This document shows, in pieces, positions 1-12,300 of a DNA stretch of 64,000 nucleotides. The position numbers were made by a program, and so were the translations under genes. The first letter of the stretch is position 1; every line of letters begins with the position of its first letter. This DNA is from Siphonodentalium dalli. Its lineage: Eukaryota > Mollusca > Scaphopoda > Gadilida > Siphonodentaliidae. The DNA is taken from assembly GCA_032622095.1 (NCBI GenBank), contig CP136061.1, forward strand, positions 189,046,369 through 189,110,368, in the 5' to 3' direction. Under the pieces are notes generated by a model. It was not told where the DNA came from and made no database searches. It was given only the letters and a program-made list of their open reading frames with translations.

Positions 1-248
1 TCTTGTTTACTTATCTCTCAGGGCTCGATTTAATTGGATTCGCCTCCGCCCAGCGGTGCACTTGTTTAAAAAAATATTTTGATGTATTGAATTAATCTTG
101 CAATGCAAGTATTCAATGTGGTCTTTTCCTAAAATGTATACTGATGTTGATTATATTATGCCCTTAATAAATAGGTAAAAAGTCAGCAAACTAGGAAAAT
201 TTATTTATTTTTAAGACAAATTGTTTTCTAAAACATTATTCTTTACAG

Positions 249-306
249 GTCAGGTTCGAGTCAAGAGAGGCAAGCTATTCCTCTGATGGATTATGTGCTT
301 AATGTG
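249..306 (+). CDS. HUWE1: HUWE1 exon 1 of window
   Basis: A 58-bp internal exon following a pyrimidine-rich ttctttacag acceptor and ending GTG|gtaaga. The first base completes a codon from an upstream exon outside the window. It encodes 19 residues ending MDYVLNV, which in vertebrate HUWE1 directly precedes MKFVEAIL, the start of the next exon. An alternative AG five bases downstream (253) would shift the frame and is disfavoured. Confidence 0.85.
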
Positions 307-3300
307 GTAAGAACTATTTCTGATTTGATTAATAAAAGACTCTTGCACAATATTTTCTGAAGTTCAACTGATTATTTATCTTGGGAGCAGAGCATATTGT
401 GCTTGATTTGGGAGCTATTGTTATATTGTGACATGGAATTACGAGTTACATAACTTTCTAAATGAGAAGCTGAAACTGTTGTTGATTGCTATCAGTAGCA
501 TTGTTTTGTTCTCCTGCTAATCTGTGAGGTAAGTAGGTATAAAGCAATGCAATATTAATTCAGCCATCTAGAGGTAAACCAGACTCTCTGGTGTTAGTCC
601 TGGCTATCTTATTGGCAACATGTTTATTTTGTTTGAAAAATATTTACAAAGAGATATGTATGTGGCAAATTTAATCCAATTGCTATTACCTAAGTGTTCT
701 GTTTCAAAAGAAATTCTATATATATCATATTAAAATACTGGACAGTATATTGTACAGCTATTTTTTAAATGTTCCTAAATATATATTGCCTAAATCAATG
801 CAGTTCTAAAGATTCACCTTATTCACACTGTTTAAACGTGAACATGTGTGCTGGCACGTGTGGTTCCAAAGTAAACGTGCTTGTAGTTCAATTATGAAAA
901 TGAACTTCTTCATTCATAGAATATCCTATTTTGTTGTTGTTGGTGCAACATTTCGCAAAAGTTTGACCACAAGCTGCTTACACTTTTGACTATTTGCAAA
1001 CGGATGCTACTCCAGAACTATGACCTTTACCGATGGGTTTGATATAATTTAGGAATTGGACCCAATAGGACTGAGATTCCCCGGAATCGTCCTTGTAGTT
1101 GCCACAGTGATTTCGCTTATGGAAAAGGCATGGGGAATCTATATTCGCATAGTAGCACTTTATACCCATAGCTGATAGCACCACATATGCCTAATGTTTA
1201 TTCTGTCGATGTTCACATAAAATATAATGCTCAATCGTAGTATAAAGGGTTGGTACCTCAGCCTCATAATTGGCTTCGGCAATGCCGAAGCCATTTGCTG
1301 AAGCAAACTATGTCATTGTAAAGGGTTGCTGTAGCAGATTGCCGAAGCGAAACAATCTGAATTAAAAGGGCTGGTACCTACTAACACAATTAGGTGAATT
1401 ATCAGCAAGTTCCAGATGGTAATTGATCAATGACTGGTCAGCAGGTGTTTGTTGTGATCACACATACCCACTCCACTGGCATGAGTTGCTTACTTAGTAA
1501 ATGGATACAAGGATAAAACCATTGTTTAATTGGTTTAGTAATGGTTCTTCTGACTAAGGTTGATTAGATAGGGTAGGGGTGTGTATGTGAATATTAAAGT
1601 TTAGAAAATAATTAATCCAACTGGTGCCATTTTTTCCAACTAGCCCGGCAAACCGGAAACAAATGTTTTTTTGGCCTCACCTCAATAAGAATGACAGAAA
1701 ATAAAAGAAATACAAATAAAAAGCCGCCTTCACTTTCAAATTTAAAACGGATACCTCTTTGAATGGCCTGATGTAAATGTAATAAATAATACAGTATGCA
1801 ATGAGGATATAATGTCAATGACACAAGTGATTTCATACATATACGCTATACTGAGCATACTATATTGACTTAAGGTGTAGATGTATTATCTTTCAAATTA
1901 AAGACCCTTCAATTGACCATTTTAGAACAATATTTTTTCGCTATTCGGGTTGAGGTGAGACATACCCAGTACCGGTAGGTAAAGTATAGAAAAAAATATG
2001 CTGCAATAATAGTCCTTGTTGGCATCCACTGATTGTCCGCTGTGTCAATTTTGTTTATGGCCCCGTGTTTCATCCAGATTTTCACATATTTAATGACTTG
2101 TTCGATTTGTATTTGTTATTGATACATTCCGCTGACAGGATTACTACATAATTTCTACAAGTTATGCCCAAGAATTGGTTGAAAGGCACTAGAATGCTAA
2201 TAATGGGTAAAGTTGACCTACCTGCAGCCTGCTACAAAAGTTGGTACACCCTATTTTTCTGCTATAGCGAAAAAACTCCTATTTTCACACAATCTCAAAA
2301 CACTGATAGACCATGAGCCGGTTAGGCCGTCTGTATCTTGAGAGCAGAGCATCTTGTTCCCTGTATACTGGATTAACTGCTGTGTGTCTAATTTGGGAGC
2401 TATTCTTATATTGTGATGTGGAATTAAAACTAAAATAACTTTATGTAAGAGGCTGAAAACTGTTGATTGCTAGCTATAGCATTGTATTTGTTCTCCTGCT
2501 AATCAGTTAGATGAGTAGGTATAAAGCAATGCAATATTAATTCAGCCATCTAAAGGTAAACCAGACTCTCTGGCGTTAGTCCTGGCTATCTTATTGGCAA
2601 CATGTTTAGTTTGTTTGAAAAATATTTACAAAGAAATTTGTATGTGACAATTTTAATGCAATTGCTCATAAGCCGGTTTCAAAATAAATTCTATAAAAAT
2701 CATAATAAAATACTGGAAAGTATATTGTACAGCTATTCAATGTTCCTTTAAATGTATATTGCCTATATCAATGCAGTTCAAAAGATTCACCTTATTGGTG
2801 CATCTTTGAGTCCAGCTGAGCTAATGCTAGAGATGGGCGGTATTGACATTTCAATCTCGGTATCGGTAAATTTTCGTCGATTTACCTCGGTATCGGTATG
2901 GTAATCGGTATTGCTATTAAATTATAAGACTGGAGCAGATATTCCCGGGTAAATTGTTGTAATTCAAGTTTATAGCTGAACAATATACGTGTATACAGGT
3001 ATATGACCACGGTCCACGGATTTACTACATTCGTGACAATAGCTAAATTAGGCAACAAAATGTCCTACGCAATTAAGTAATATTCACACATTTCTTTGAT
3101 GATTTACACGCATGTCATCGCACTGATTTGAAAAGAATAAGAGCATGACTACAATATTTTTTCATGTCAATTTGATTTCCGTAACATTTCAATGAGTGAA
3201 TAAAATTGTGATTAGTAATCTGTACACACAATTCACAAATTTATGAAAGTTTGCGCAATGTCATGAAAATCGGCAAACGATGGCAATTTCCGAACTGCAG

Positions 3301-6300
3301 ATGTCTAAACCCGCGGGTGGTTCATAATCTCCTCCTTGTAGCGTAATTTATACCATCCATGTATATAAGCGTCCCTCTTATTTATAGCAGGCAAATTACC
3401 GGTAGCACATGGTGCCCAAATGTTAATTTAAAGTTATCACGCGACCTTTTTTTTGGGTCAAATATAGGCACATATGTATAATATACGGTAAGTATATGTT
3501 TAATTTATAGTAGGGTAAAAACATATTTGTACCGACATATATGTGCACAACTTTCCGAGAAGATGTGCTATTTGCAACTGACAAGATCAGTATCTGCAAT
3601 GCGAAAAATCAAATCGTTATTGCATCACCATCTAATTATAAAGTGACATGTGGGGGTTTCAATTGGTGTGCACGGGGACCCCACATAACACATGCTTCGA
3701 TCCAACTTGGTACACGGATTAAAGACTTGTGGCCTGTACCGAGTTACCCACGCATTTTTCAGTTTGCACGGATACCGAAATTACACAACGATCCAGCTAT
3801 GAGTAGTCAAACATGATGTTAGTTACATTGTCATTAAAATGTCGTAAAGATCAGAGATGCCGTCTGGCAGCTGTGCCCTTTATGTAACAACGTTGCAATA
3901 GACTAATACACGTTGTATCGACTTGTTACACCGAGTTGTCATAATTATCTGATTCCCGTTGCTTATATACGGTGACAAGGCACACACGTACGCTGGCAAC
4001 ACATGAATAATTTCATTTCCGAAGATACAGTATTTTTAGTTTTGATTCGGTACGGTAAATCGGTATTACACTGATACCGATACCACACGGTAAATACCGA
4101 GTACCGCCCATCTCTAGCTAATGCCATGGTTGGGCATCAATTCATAACTTGGTTTGTAATTTCTTCGACGAAACCTGCATTCATTTGATACATAAGAATA
4201 TGGGCCATCTTCATTTTTTTCTCCGACTCCTTACTAGTATACCTGCAAGCAACATCTCTTGCTGGGTTGATTTTCGAAATCTCACCTGTTATTATTTATG
4301 TTTGATTTGTTTTAAAGTGACACACTGTTGATTAAGATGGCCTCAGTGTGATTGTCACTTGGAACTGCTATTTTCACCAATATTTAACACCAATGATCAG
4401 TGTGTCCTTGAGGTGACCTCCATATGTGATTGGCAATTTTTTCCTTACCGCAATAAGAATATGACAAAATAAAAATGCTATATTTTTTTGTGGAAAAAAA
4501 TGAAAACGGATACCTCTTTGAATGGCCTGATGTAAATGTAATAAATAATACAGTATGCAATGAGGATATAATGTCAATGACACAACAAGTGATTTCATAC
4601 ATATACGCTATACTGAGCATACTATATTGACTGTAGATGTATTATCTTTAAAATCCAGCAGGGTTACCAATAGTACAGTACAGTCCATGTATGTTGAAGA
4701 ATATGACTGACTTGATTTTTATCGTTTTCATGAAAACTCACCGACAAATATGGTAGCTCAATATTGAAGTCTTACCAGTTGCTGACTGACAGCTTCAAGT
4801 GTTCCACGTTTGCATGTTTTAAATTACTGGCACAATTGCGCTATATTCTTGGCAATCTGTATGGTCAATGTAACTCATGTTTCAGTAACCCTTTCGTTAC
4901 TAAATGTTTTCTTCTATAGTTGTAAAAATACATTGGAATACTCTATTATTGATTTAGGAAATATAAGCAGACAGTTAAAAAAAGATAATTGAACTATTGA
5001 AGGATTCATATTCATTGGTGTGAAATGTCTGAATATTTCCTAAGGGAACTACTCTTCAATGAGTATTTAGTAAAGGGTTAATTCCCAGGTATGCCATGGA
5101 ATTGTATGTACTCATTATGCCATACTTCTTTCAGATGAAATTTGTTGAGGCGATTTTGAGTAACAATTCTACAGACGATCATTGTCGAGAGTTTGTAACT
5201 CAGAAGGGTCTTCTGCCACTCATGGGAATATTTGGATTACCAAACTTGCCGATTGATTTCCCAGCATCTCCGGCATGCCAAGCTGTGTCTAGTGTTTGCA
5301 AAGCTATTCTAGTAAGTGTTTGTCTTAGCACCAAATTGGAACTGGACAGCGGACATAGCTATTTTGCAGTTCACAATAATATTGAATTGATTTCTTATAA
5401 TCAGGTTGAATACCTCCTTCCATGGCCCAATGTAAATGTATTAGATACAGTATGCAATGAGGATACAATGTCAATGACACAATGTGTGATTTCATACATA
5501 TACGCTATACTGAGCATACTGCATTTACTATGTTTTAGATATTTTAACTCTCAGATCCAGTTCCAAGGGCTTTTGCTCAGTCAACCTGTCCTCTGTTGAT
5601 AGAACTTATTAATGTTATAGATTATGCCAATGATTTGATCAAACTGTTTGTCACATTAAATTAAGTGCTAATTGAAGTTTCATTGCCTGCATGACAGTTG
5701 GAAAATGCTAAATTAAAGTTCTTTAGTAATTTACTTAAAATTTTAAGTCAATTTATCTACTAAAATAAGAATTGGATAGGTAGCTGATTAGATCATATTA
5801 CTCACTGATCAATAAAAAGGAACAAATTATATGAAATTTTATTCAGAAATTTGTTAATCATGTTCGGATATAAATAAAAACAAATAACTCCTCACACACA
5901 TGATATACCAACAATGTGGACATTATCTAAACATCATGAAGGTCCTGAAGCCAGGTCTATTGCATAAATATGAAGTCTTGAAAACATTTCAGTTATTGAT
6001 AGATCTTGTGCATATTTCAATACAAGACTGATAGACATTCTTTCACGATACAAAAGTTTTATTTCTAAAATTGATATTGGTGGGATATCTAAGCAATAAA
6101 CTAAGTACATATATATTATTCAATGTTGAGAAAGTATGCTATGAGGATTCCATGCCAATGACACAATGAGTGATTTCATACATATACGCTATACTGAGCA
6201 TACTGTTCGACTAAATTTTAAACAATCAAGTCCTGAAAACATATCAGTTGTTGATAGATCTTGTGCATATTTCAATACAAGACTGATAGACATTCTTTCA

Positions 6301-9300
6301 CGATACAAAAGTTTTATTTCTAAAATTGATACTGGTGGGATATCTAAGCAATAAACTAAGTACATATAAATTATTCAATGTTGAGAAGTGTGCTATGAGG
6401 ATTCCATGCCAATGACACAATGAGTGATTTCATACATATACGCTATACTGAGCATACTGTTTGACAAAATTTTAAACAATCTGTTTATAAAAGAAAAAAC
6501 TGATCAAATCCATACTCATTGCCTTGATAATTTATCGATAGTTTGTAGCAATACTGTTATTTCACTTAGAATATCCAACTTTCAGACATTATCTAGAGAA
6601 CCTCAAGTGCTAAAGCAAGGTCTCTTGCACTTGAATGAAGTGCTGCAAAATTTGGAAACGCTTCACAAACCTTTGGAGTCTCCTGGAGGATCTGTGTTGC
6701 TGCACGAACTTGCGATGTCTGCTCAGCCTGATGCTACTTTAAATCCACAAGCGACACCACTGCTGCACTCGCTGTCATCAGTACATGCTTACATCATGAT
6801 GTTCGTTCATGTCTGTCGCATGGGCCAGGTAAATATCATGTTCTGTGAACAGATCTGTTAATAGATTTAAGCAATGAATGTAGATTGCATTTATTTTTCA
6901 TGTTAACACTTTCCAAACATCATTCCACAAATTTGGCAAGTTATCTTAATACCTGCATTCAGCAATTGCGTTCTTTAATGCAATGATGATTTTGACAAGC
7001 ATATGTCTGAAAAACACTTGCTGACTAATAATCTCTGAGCATGCAATTTTACCTTGTAGAATGCTAACAGGAGGTTCAGTAATATTTGATCACTCAAATT
7101 CAGCATTCAACATGCTAAACAATCTAGCAGGAACTTCATTCATTGTTTGTTTAATAAATTACTAGATATGTCTATTATGCATAGAAATAAAAAATTATGT
7201 ATAATATGGTCCTTTTTGTTGGAACTTGCACTCAATTTTCATTTCCTGATGATAACTTTAGTAACTCTGAACTGAATGGAATGAAATATGGTATGTGAGT
7301 TTACTAGCCCAAAATACAGGTAAAGTTCAAATTTAGGTTTCGCCCTCCAAATTTCACCCGAGTTATGGCCCTTTGTTGGAATTACCAACGATGCTGTTGT
7401 TAAATCTGTATTGTAATAGTCTGGTGTCAATCATGGAAAAAGTACTTCAAATGGGAGATAGATCTCAAATTAAAATTGGAAGATTTTTAGCAATGACCTT
7501 TCACTATCTATTTTTTCAGAGCGATATCAGAACAATATCTGTTAGTCATTGGGGCTCGGAGTTGGGTCTACAGGTGCTGTCAAGTCTGAGCCGTTTATAT
7601 ACATCTCTTGTCTGGGAGAGTACAGTTCTACTTGCATTGTGCAGTGATTCCATACTACCTTCAGATTGTGAGTTTGGCAAAAGCGATATGGAAAAGTTGA
7701 TATCCAAAGAAGCAAAATCTGAAAAAGATGCTCAATCAGATGATAGTGGCAGCAGCCTGGTAAGAGCAAGTAATGAAATGGGTAGCAATGGTGTCAGTGC
7801 TGCCATGGAATCCCTGACAACATCGGAGTCATCTGACTCGCCGATGGAAGTCTGTGTAGCTGTGACTGAGAAAGACAAGAAGCTGAAAATATCCCCAGCT
7901 TTTCAAGCTCAGATTAAGCAACTCAAACCTTTGCTATCGGTGTCGTCGAGACTCTGTCGGGCTCTTTCTGAATTATATAGCCTGCTTGTAAAGCTTAGTG
8001 TGGGCAGTCCAGTCAGGCAGAGGCGGAGCCACCAGGTGCCCAACACACCTACTACACCAACACCAACTGCACAAGCTGTGGCTAAAGCTTTAACAAATTT
8101 GTTAACACATGCTCTATCATGGGAACCACCACCTTATTCTCCTGTTCCGAAACTAAGGTGAGACATATCTCCTCCCTAACTCACCTGACTCATATGGTCC
8201 TTAGCTGCTAGAGCAGGTCTAGTGGAACTTTGCAGGCAATGAGGAAATCAAAGCAATGATGAAGAATGATTACCAACATATACGCTATACTGAGCCTGCA
8301 CTGCCATCTCATCTTCTTGTCTACTTGGAAATTTATTTATTATTTGTTTATTAAAATCAGCATATACTTTTGTAATTAGTACAGTGCCTTTTCAAATCAG
8401 CAAGAATTTTGTTTTTGGTATTTGTACTGACCAGTATGCACATGTACATAACTGTAATGCGATATTCAATGTGAGATGTGATATGATCAGCCTCGTGACA
8501 ATTTATGTTCCAGGTTGACCTTCTTGATATGTTCAGTCGGTTTCACATCTCAAATGCTCTTTGATGAGAAGAAATATCCATATCATTTAATGCTGCAGAA
8601 GTTTGTCACATCTGGGGGACAAGAAGCTTTCTTCAAGTAAGTGAATTTTCCCACACGAAAAACTTTTGGCAGGGGATATAGGATTGGGGTCTGTCCATCT
8701 CGAAAAGTTGTCCGGTGGTTATTTCGAACAATTTTGAATGAATTTAAAAGATTTTTGGTATGATTTCACAAGGGGAATATCTGAAACTAGTTTGAAAACT
8801 AGGCCCAACCGGAAATCTTCACCAGTGTTGCAGATTTTGATTGTAATTTTTTGATATTTAGCACCTGCTAAAATTTGTTCGGGGTCATTTCGAACAATTA
8901 TCTTTTTATGTGTACCCATACCATGTATGGTACACATAATGCCGACATCCGGATCAACCATCCGTCGTTCGTCCGTCCGTCTGTCCGTCTGTCCGTCTGT
9001 CCGTCTGTCCGTAGACGCTTGCTTTCCGATTCAATTACTTGAATATTTTTTATCGGATCGTGTTAAAATTTTATGTGCATGTTTATGATAACACACTCCT
9101 CACCTGTATAGTTTTTGGTATCGATCAGTTGATCGGTTTAGAAATTATTAACACTTTGCATCCGCACATAGGCATGAGCCATCCGATGCTGTAACCAAAG
9201 TACTTTTTGTCCGATTGTTTTCATATTTGATATGTAGGTTTATAATGACACACCCCTCACCTGTATAGTTTTTGGTATCGATCGGTTGATCGGTTTGGAA

Positions 9301-12300
9301 AAAATTAACCCTGCACACAAATGCTATCTGATGCATCTAAGTCAAACAATTTTCTTCTGATATGCCTCATATTTCTTACCTAGGTTTTTCTTAGCACGTT
9401 CTTTATCTGTATGGTTTTTGGTATCGTTTAGTTAACCCTTTCTGCTCTTGTTTTTAAATAGACTTAATCCAAGCTGTGTTAACTTAAATATTTTTCTTCT
9501 GATCAGCACCAAATTTGGTACATATGGTCCTCACCCCAAAATACAGATCAGGTTCAAATTTGAGTTTGATCTGGTATATTTTAACAGAGTTATGGCCATT
9601 TAAAATTCAAGTAGCTTATAATCTAATTAATGCCTGCAGGCTGTCAGCTTAGCAGAGGAGATCTTATTACACAGCCAGTGTCTTATTGGAAATGAGTTTC
9701 TCTTTAGCTTCACATTAGATAAATACCATGGCTCACAGAGTGTTTAGGGGTTCTCCTTAGCCAATGCTAGTTGGAGACAGACAAATAACACTAAGTGAAT
9801 AATTGAGCTCATCTCTGGAGAAGCTTGTCACAGCATCTGGGCTGTGTGCAGTGTTTGTTTATTTAAGTCTCACATTCCTATAATCTGATCTCAAGCCTCA
9901 CTCTACTGCATAAATAAAATGAATATGACAGTGATGGCCAGAGGTCTGCTGTCTATATAGTCTTCATGACATTAGGGACTGGCTTGTTGTGTGGGTTTTG
10001 CTAAATCCAATGACATGCTTTTTATAGACTTTTTTGTGTTTATCAGTTCATTAGTTTGGATAAGATTAACCCTATTCTATCTGATTTCATAACTCAAATA
10101 TTTCCATTTATTTTATTTATAGTTCTTGGCATAGTTTATGATAACACACCCCTAACCTGCATATTGAGAGTCATATGGTTGATTTGCTTAAAAATATTAA
10201 CATCTCCACCAATCCTGTTGACACAATGTGATACTAGTAACTAGATATACTTTACATGATCACTATATATAATTGCATCCATGTTGATGCATTCTTCACT
10301 TGTTTAGATTTTGGGATCGATTGGTTTGATAAAATTAACCATAAATTATATTTCCGCTGTTACATAAATTACATCTTTCCAATGTTCAGCTTAGAAGAAA
10401 ATTAACCCTACCCATTCCAATCCATGGCCATACAGTATGCTATCCAATGTAATGAATCTTATTTTCAATCTGACCAATCTCATACTAGTACATATACCTC
10501 TAGCTATCTAAAAATTCAGCATTCAAATATTTTATATCCAATCATTATCAATAATTTTATATCCAAGTCTATACATCCCTCACTTTTACAGTGGTTCATG
10601 TATTGATTTTTTAAATGGGAAATATTAACCCTTTTCTCCCATCTAAATGATCCCATGAATTTTTAATATGCAACTAACAAAAAACATAATAAAAACAGCT
10701 ATGGTGCATCTTTCTGACTATGGATTTAGCTTAATTAGCTTTATCACTCTATAAGACATATCTGGTTGAAATTGATTGCCATATCCATGTTCCTATTGTG
10801 CATATGTGAGCAAGGTGCCCAGTAAGTCTGATTCCACTTGTGACCTCAATAGTAAGGTGTGAATTGTTGATTTTTTTGCACTCATGAAAAGGTTGGTGTA
10901 AGAATCTATTAAAATAGCTAATCAGTATCGCCAAGGTATGGGTTAAACATCTGCCGATCGTGATCGGCCTCTCGTTGTTATACAATATTGAAACAATTTG
11001 GGGCCTACGTGCATGACATGTATTAATGTTCCACAGAGTGTATAAATTCATGAGTGTAAATATTTTAGTATGCTACATTAAATTTTTTCCAAACGTTTTT
11101 GTTTACATTTGAAAATTACTCCAATTGTTTCAGATCTTTCGAGTGGGCACTGTCAATGGGTGGCAAGGTTTCCCTGAGTGAAGGTTTAGAGAACGTTGAT
11201 TTGCCAAGTGAGTAAGAAAACATTACCTAAATTGGGTAAAATAATCTCTGATTCTCATGTGTTTCAAAAAGAAATTGAAATTTGTGCGCTGTAACATGAA
11301 TTTACAGGGGTGCATTGTTTGTCAATGTTGCCATGCTAATAAATATTGTGGTTGAGTGAAACCTTAAACTATTGTTTATACCCATGTAATGATGATTTTG
11401 ACAAGCATATGTCTGAAATTTTTTGCTGATTAACAGTCTCTGAGCATGGGATTTTAATTAAGAATTCAGTTACTAAACAGTCTCAGTGAGGAGCATCTTT
11501 ATGTTTTCTTTAACTCTTTTGAAGCCATGCAGCATTTACAGACCAGGGACCAGGCTTGAGGGTGACTTGGGAGACATCTTCTCCCTCAAATGTGCCTCTT
11601 CTCCCTATTTTTGTCCCAGAGAAAAGTGACCTCTCTCATACCAGTATGCATTTTAAAAGTATATTTACTGACTATAATTCTGTTCTTACTCACTATAATG
11701 GTTTTAGAAATGGGCTCTTGTGTTCCATAATATTTATTGGATCACAGAAAGGTGATGTTAGGGTGTAAATTACACTTGAGCAATTATGACTTCTCCCTTA
11801 CAACAGTCCAATTCTCCCTAATAACCAAACAGGGAGAAGTTACTTCTCCCAATTTGAAACCTCTGAGCTGCTCCCTGATAGAACCCCCAGTTCTAAGCAT
11901 TCCCCCCCTCAGAGTCAAGATATTGTGTTATTTCTGAAAACAAACAGCCGAATAAAGAGTAATGGCTCAATCAAATGAATTCTAAGCTTAGTTGAAATGG
12001 TATGATTTCAATTATCCACTCCAGATATATTGCTTTCTAGTATTGGGAGTTATCTTAAACCCTCCCACAAAATTGCTTCGAATCCTGTTTGTTCTATTAT
12101 AGTAAATACTACTCAAATGTACATTAAAACTCAAATAAATTTGACAACAACAGAACTTACACTAAGTATAAATACTTGGCACATTATTATGGCTCTGGCT
12201 ATACATTTACTGACTGACCTCAAAGAATATAATGACCGTAATCCCATATCGGCAAAATATTTGGTCTGCTTATAACGGGTCCATCGATAGACAATAGACA

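Larger units (their letters stand above)
307..5134 (+). other. Intron 1 (4.8 kb)
   Basis: It holds a diverged internal duplication (381-812 and 2338-2798), two family 1 snoRNA copies (1793-1861, 4552-4623) and a hAT-type MITE (2828-4116). There is a small hairpin at about 1272-1292 (ggcttcggc / gccgaagcc). I see no exon or recognised coding sequence in the remaining AT-rich DNA. Confidence 0.85.
5972..6458 (+). repeat. 254-bp tandem duplication carrying snoRNA copies d and e
   Basis: Unit 1 (about 5972-6204) and unit 2 (about 6226-6458) are offset by 254 bp. They share long near-identical stretches such as gatagatcttgtgcatattt and ctaagcaataaactaagtac, and each ends with one snoRNA-like unit. 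This is recent local amplification. Confidence 0.88.
5312..6585 (+). other. Intron 2 (1.3 kb)
   Basis: It contains three family 1 snoRNA-like units. The last two lie in a 254-bp tandem duplication. The remainder (about 5530-5970) is AT-rich with nothing recognised. Confidence 0.85.

Noticed and set aside
523-545. tgaggtaagtaggtataaag resembles let-7, and human HUWE1 hosts let-7f-2/miR-98
   Set aside because: It has an inserted base and a mismatched 3' half, no complementary arm lies within 100 bp, and the duplicate at about 2510 has lost the seed (gatgagtagg).
8965-9010. Open frames rich in [10 protein letters not shown]-like or TDGRTDGRT-like repeats, here and at 24540, 45030, 59785 and 60378
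   Set aside because: They are translations of the (CCGT)n microsatellite in the A-E repeat families, not proteins.
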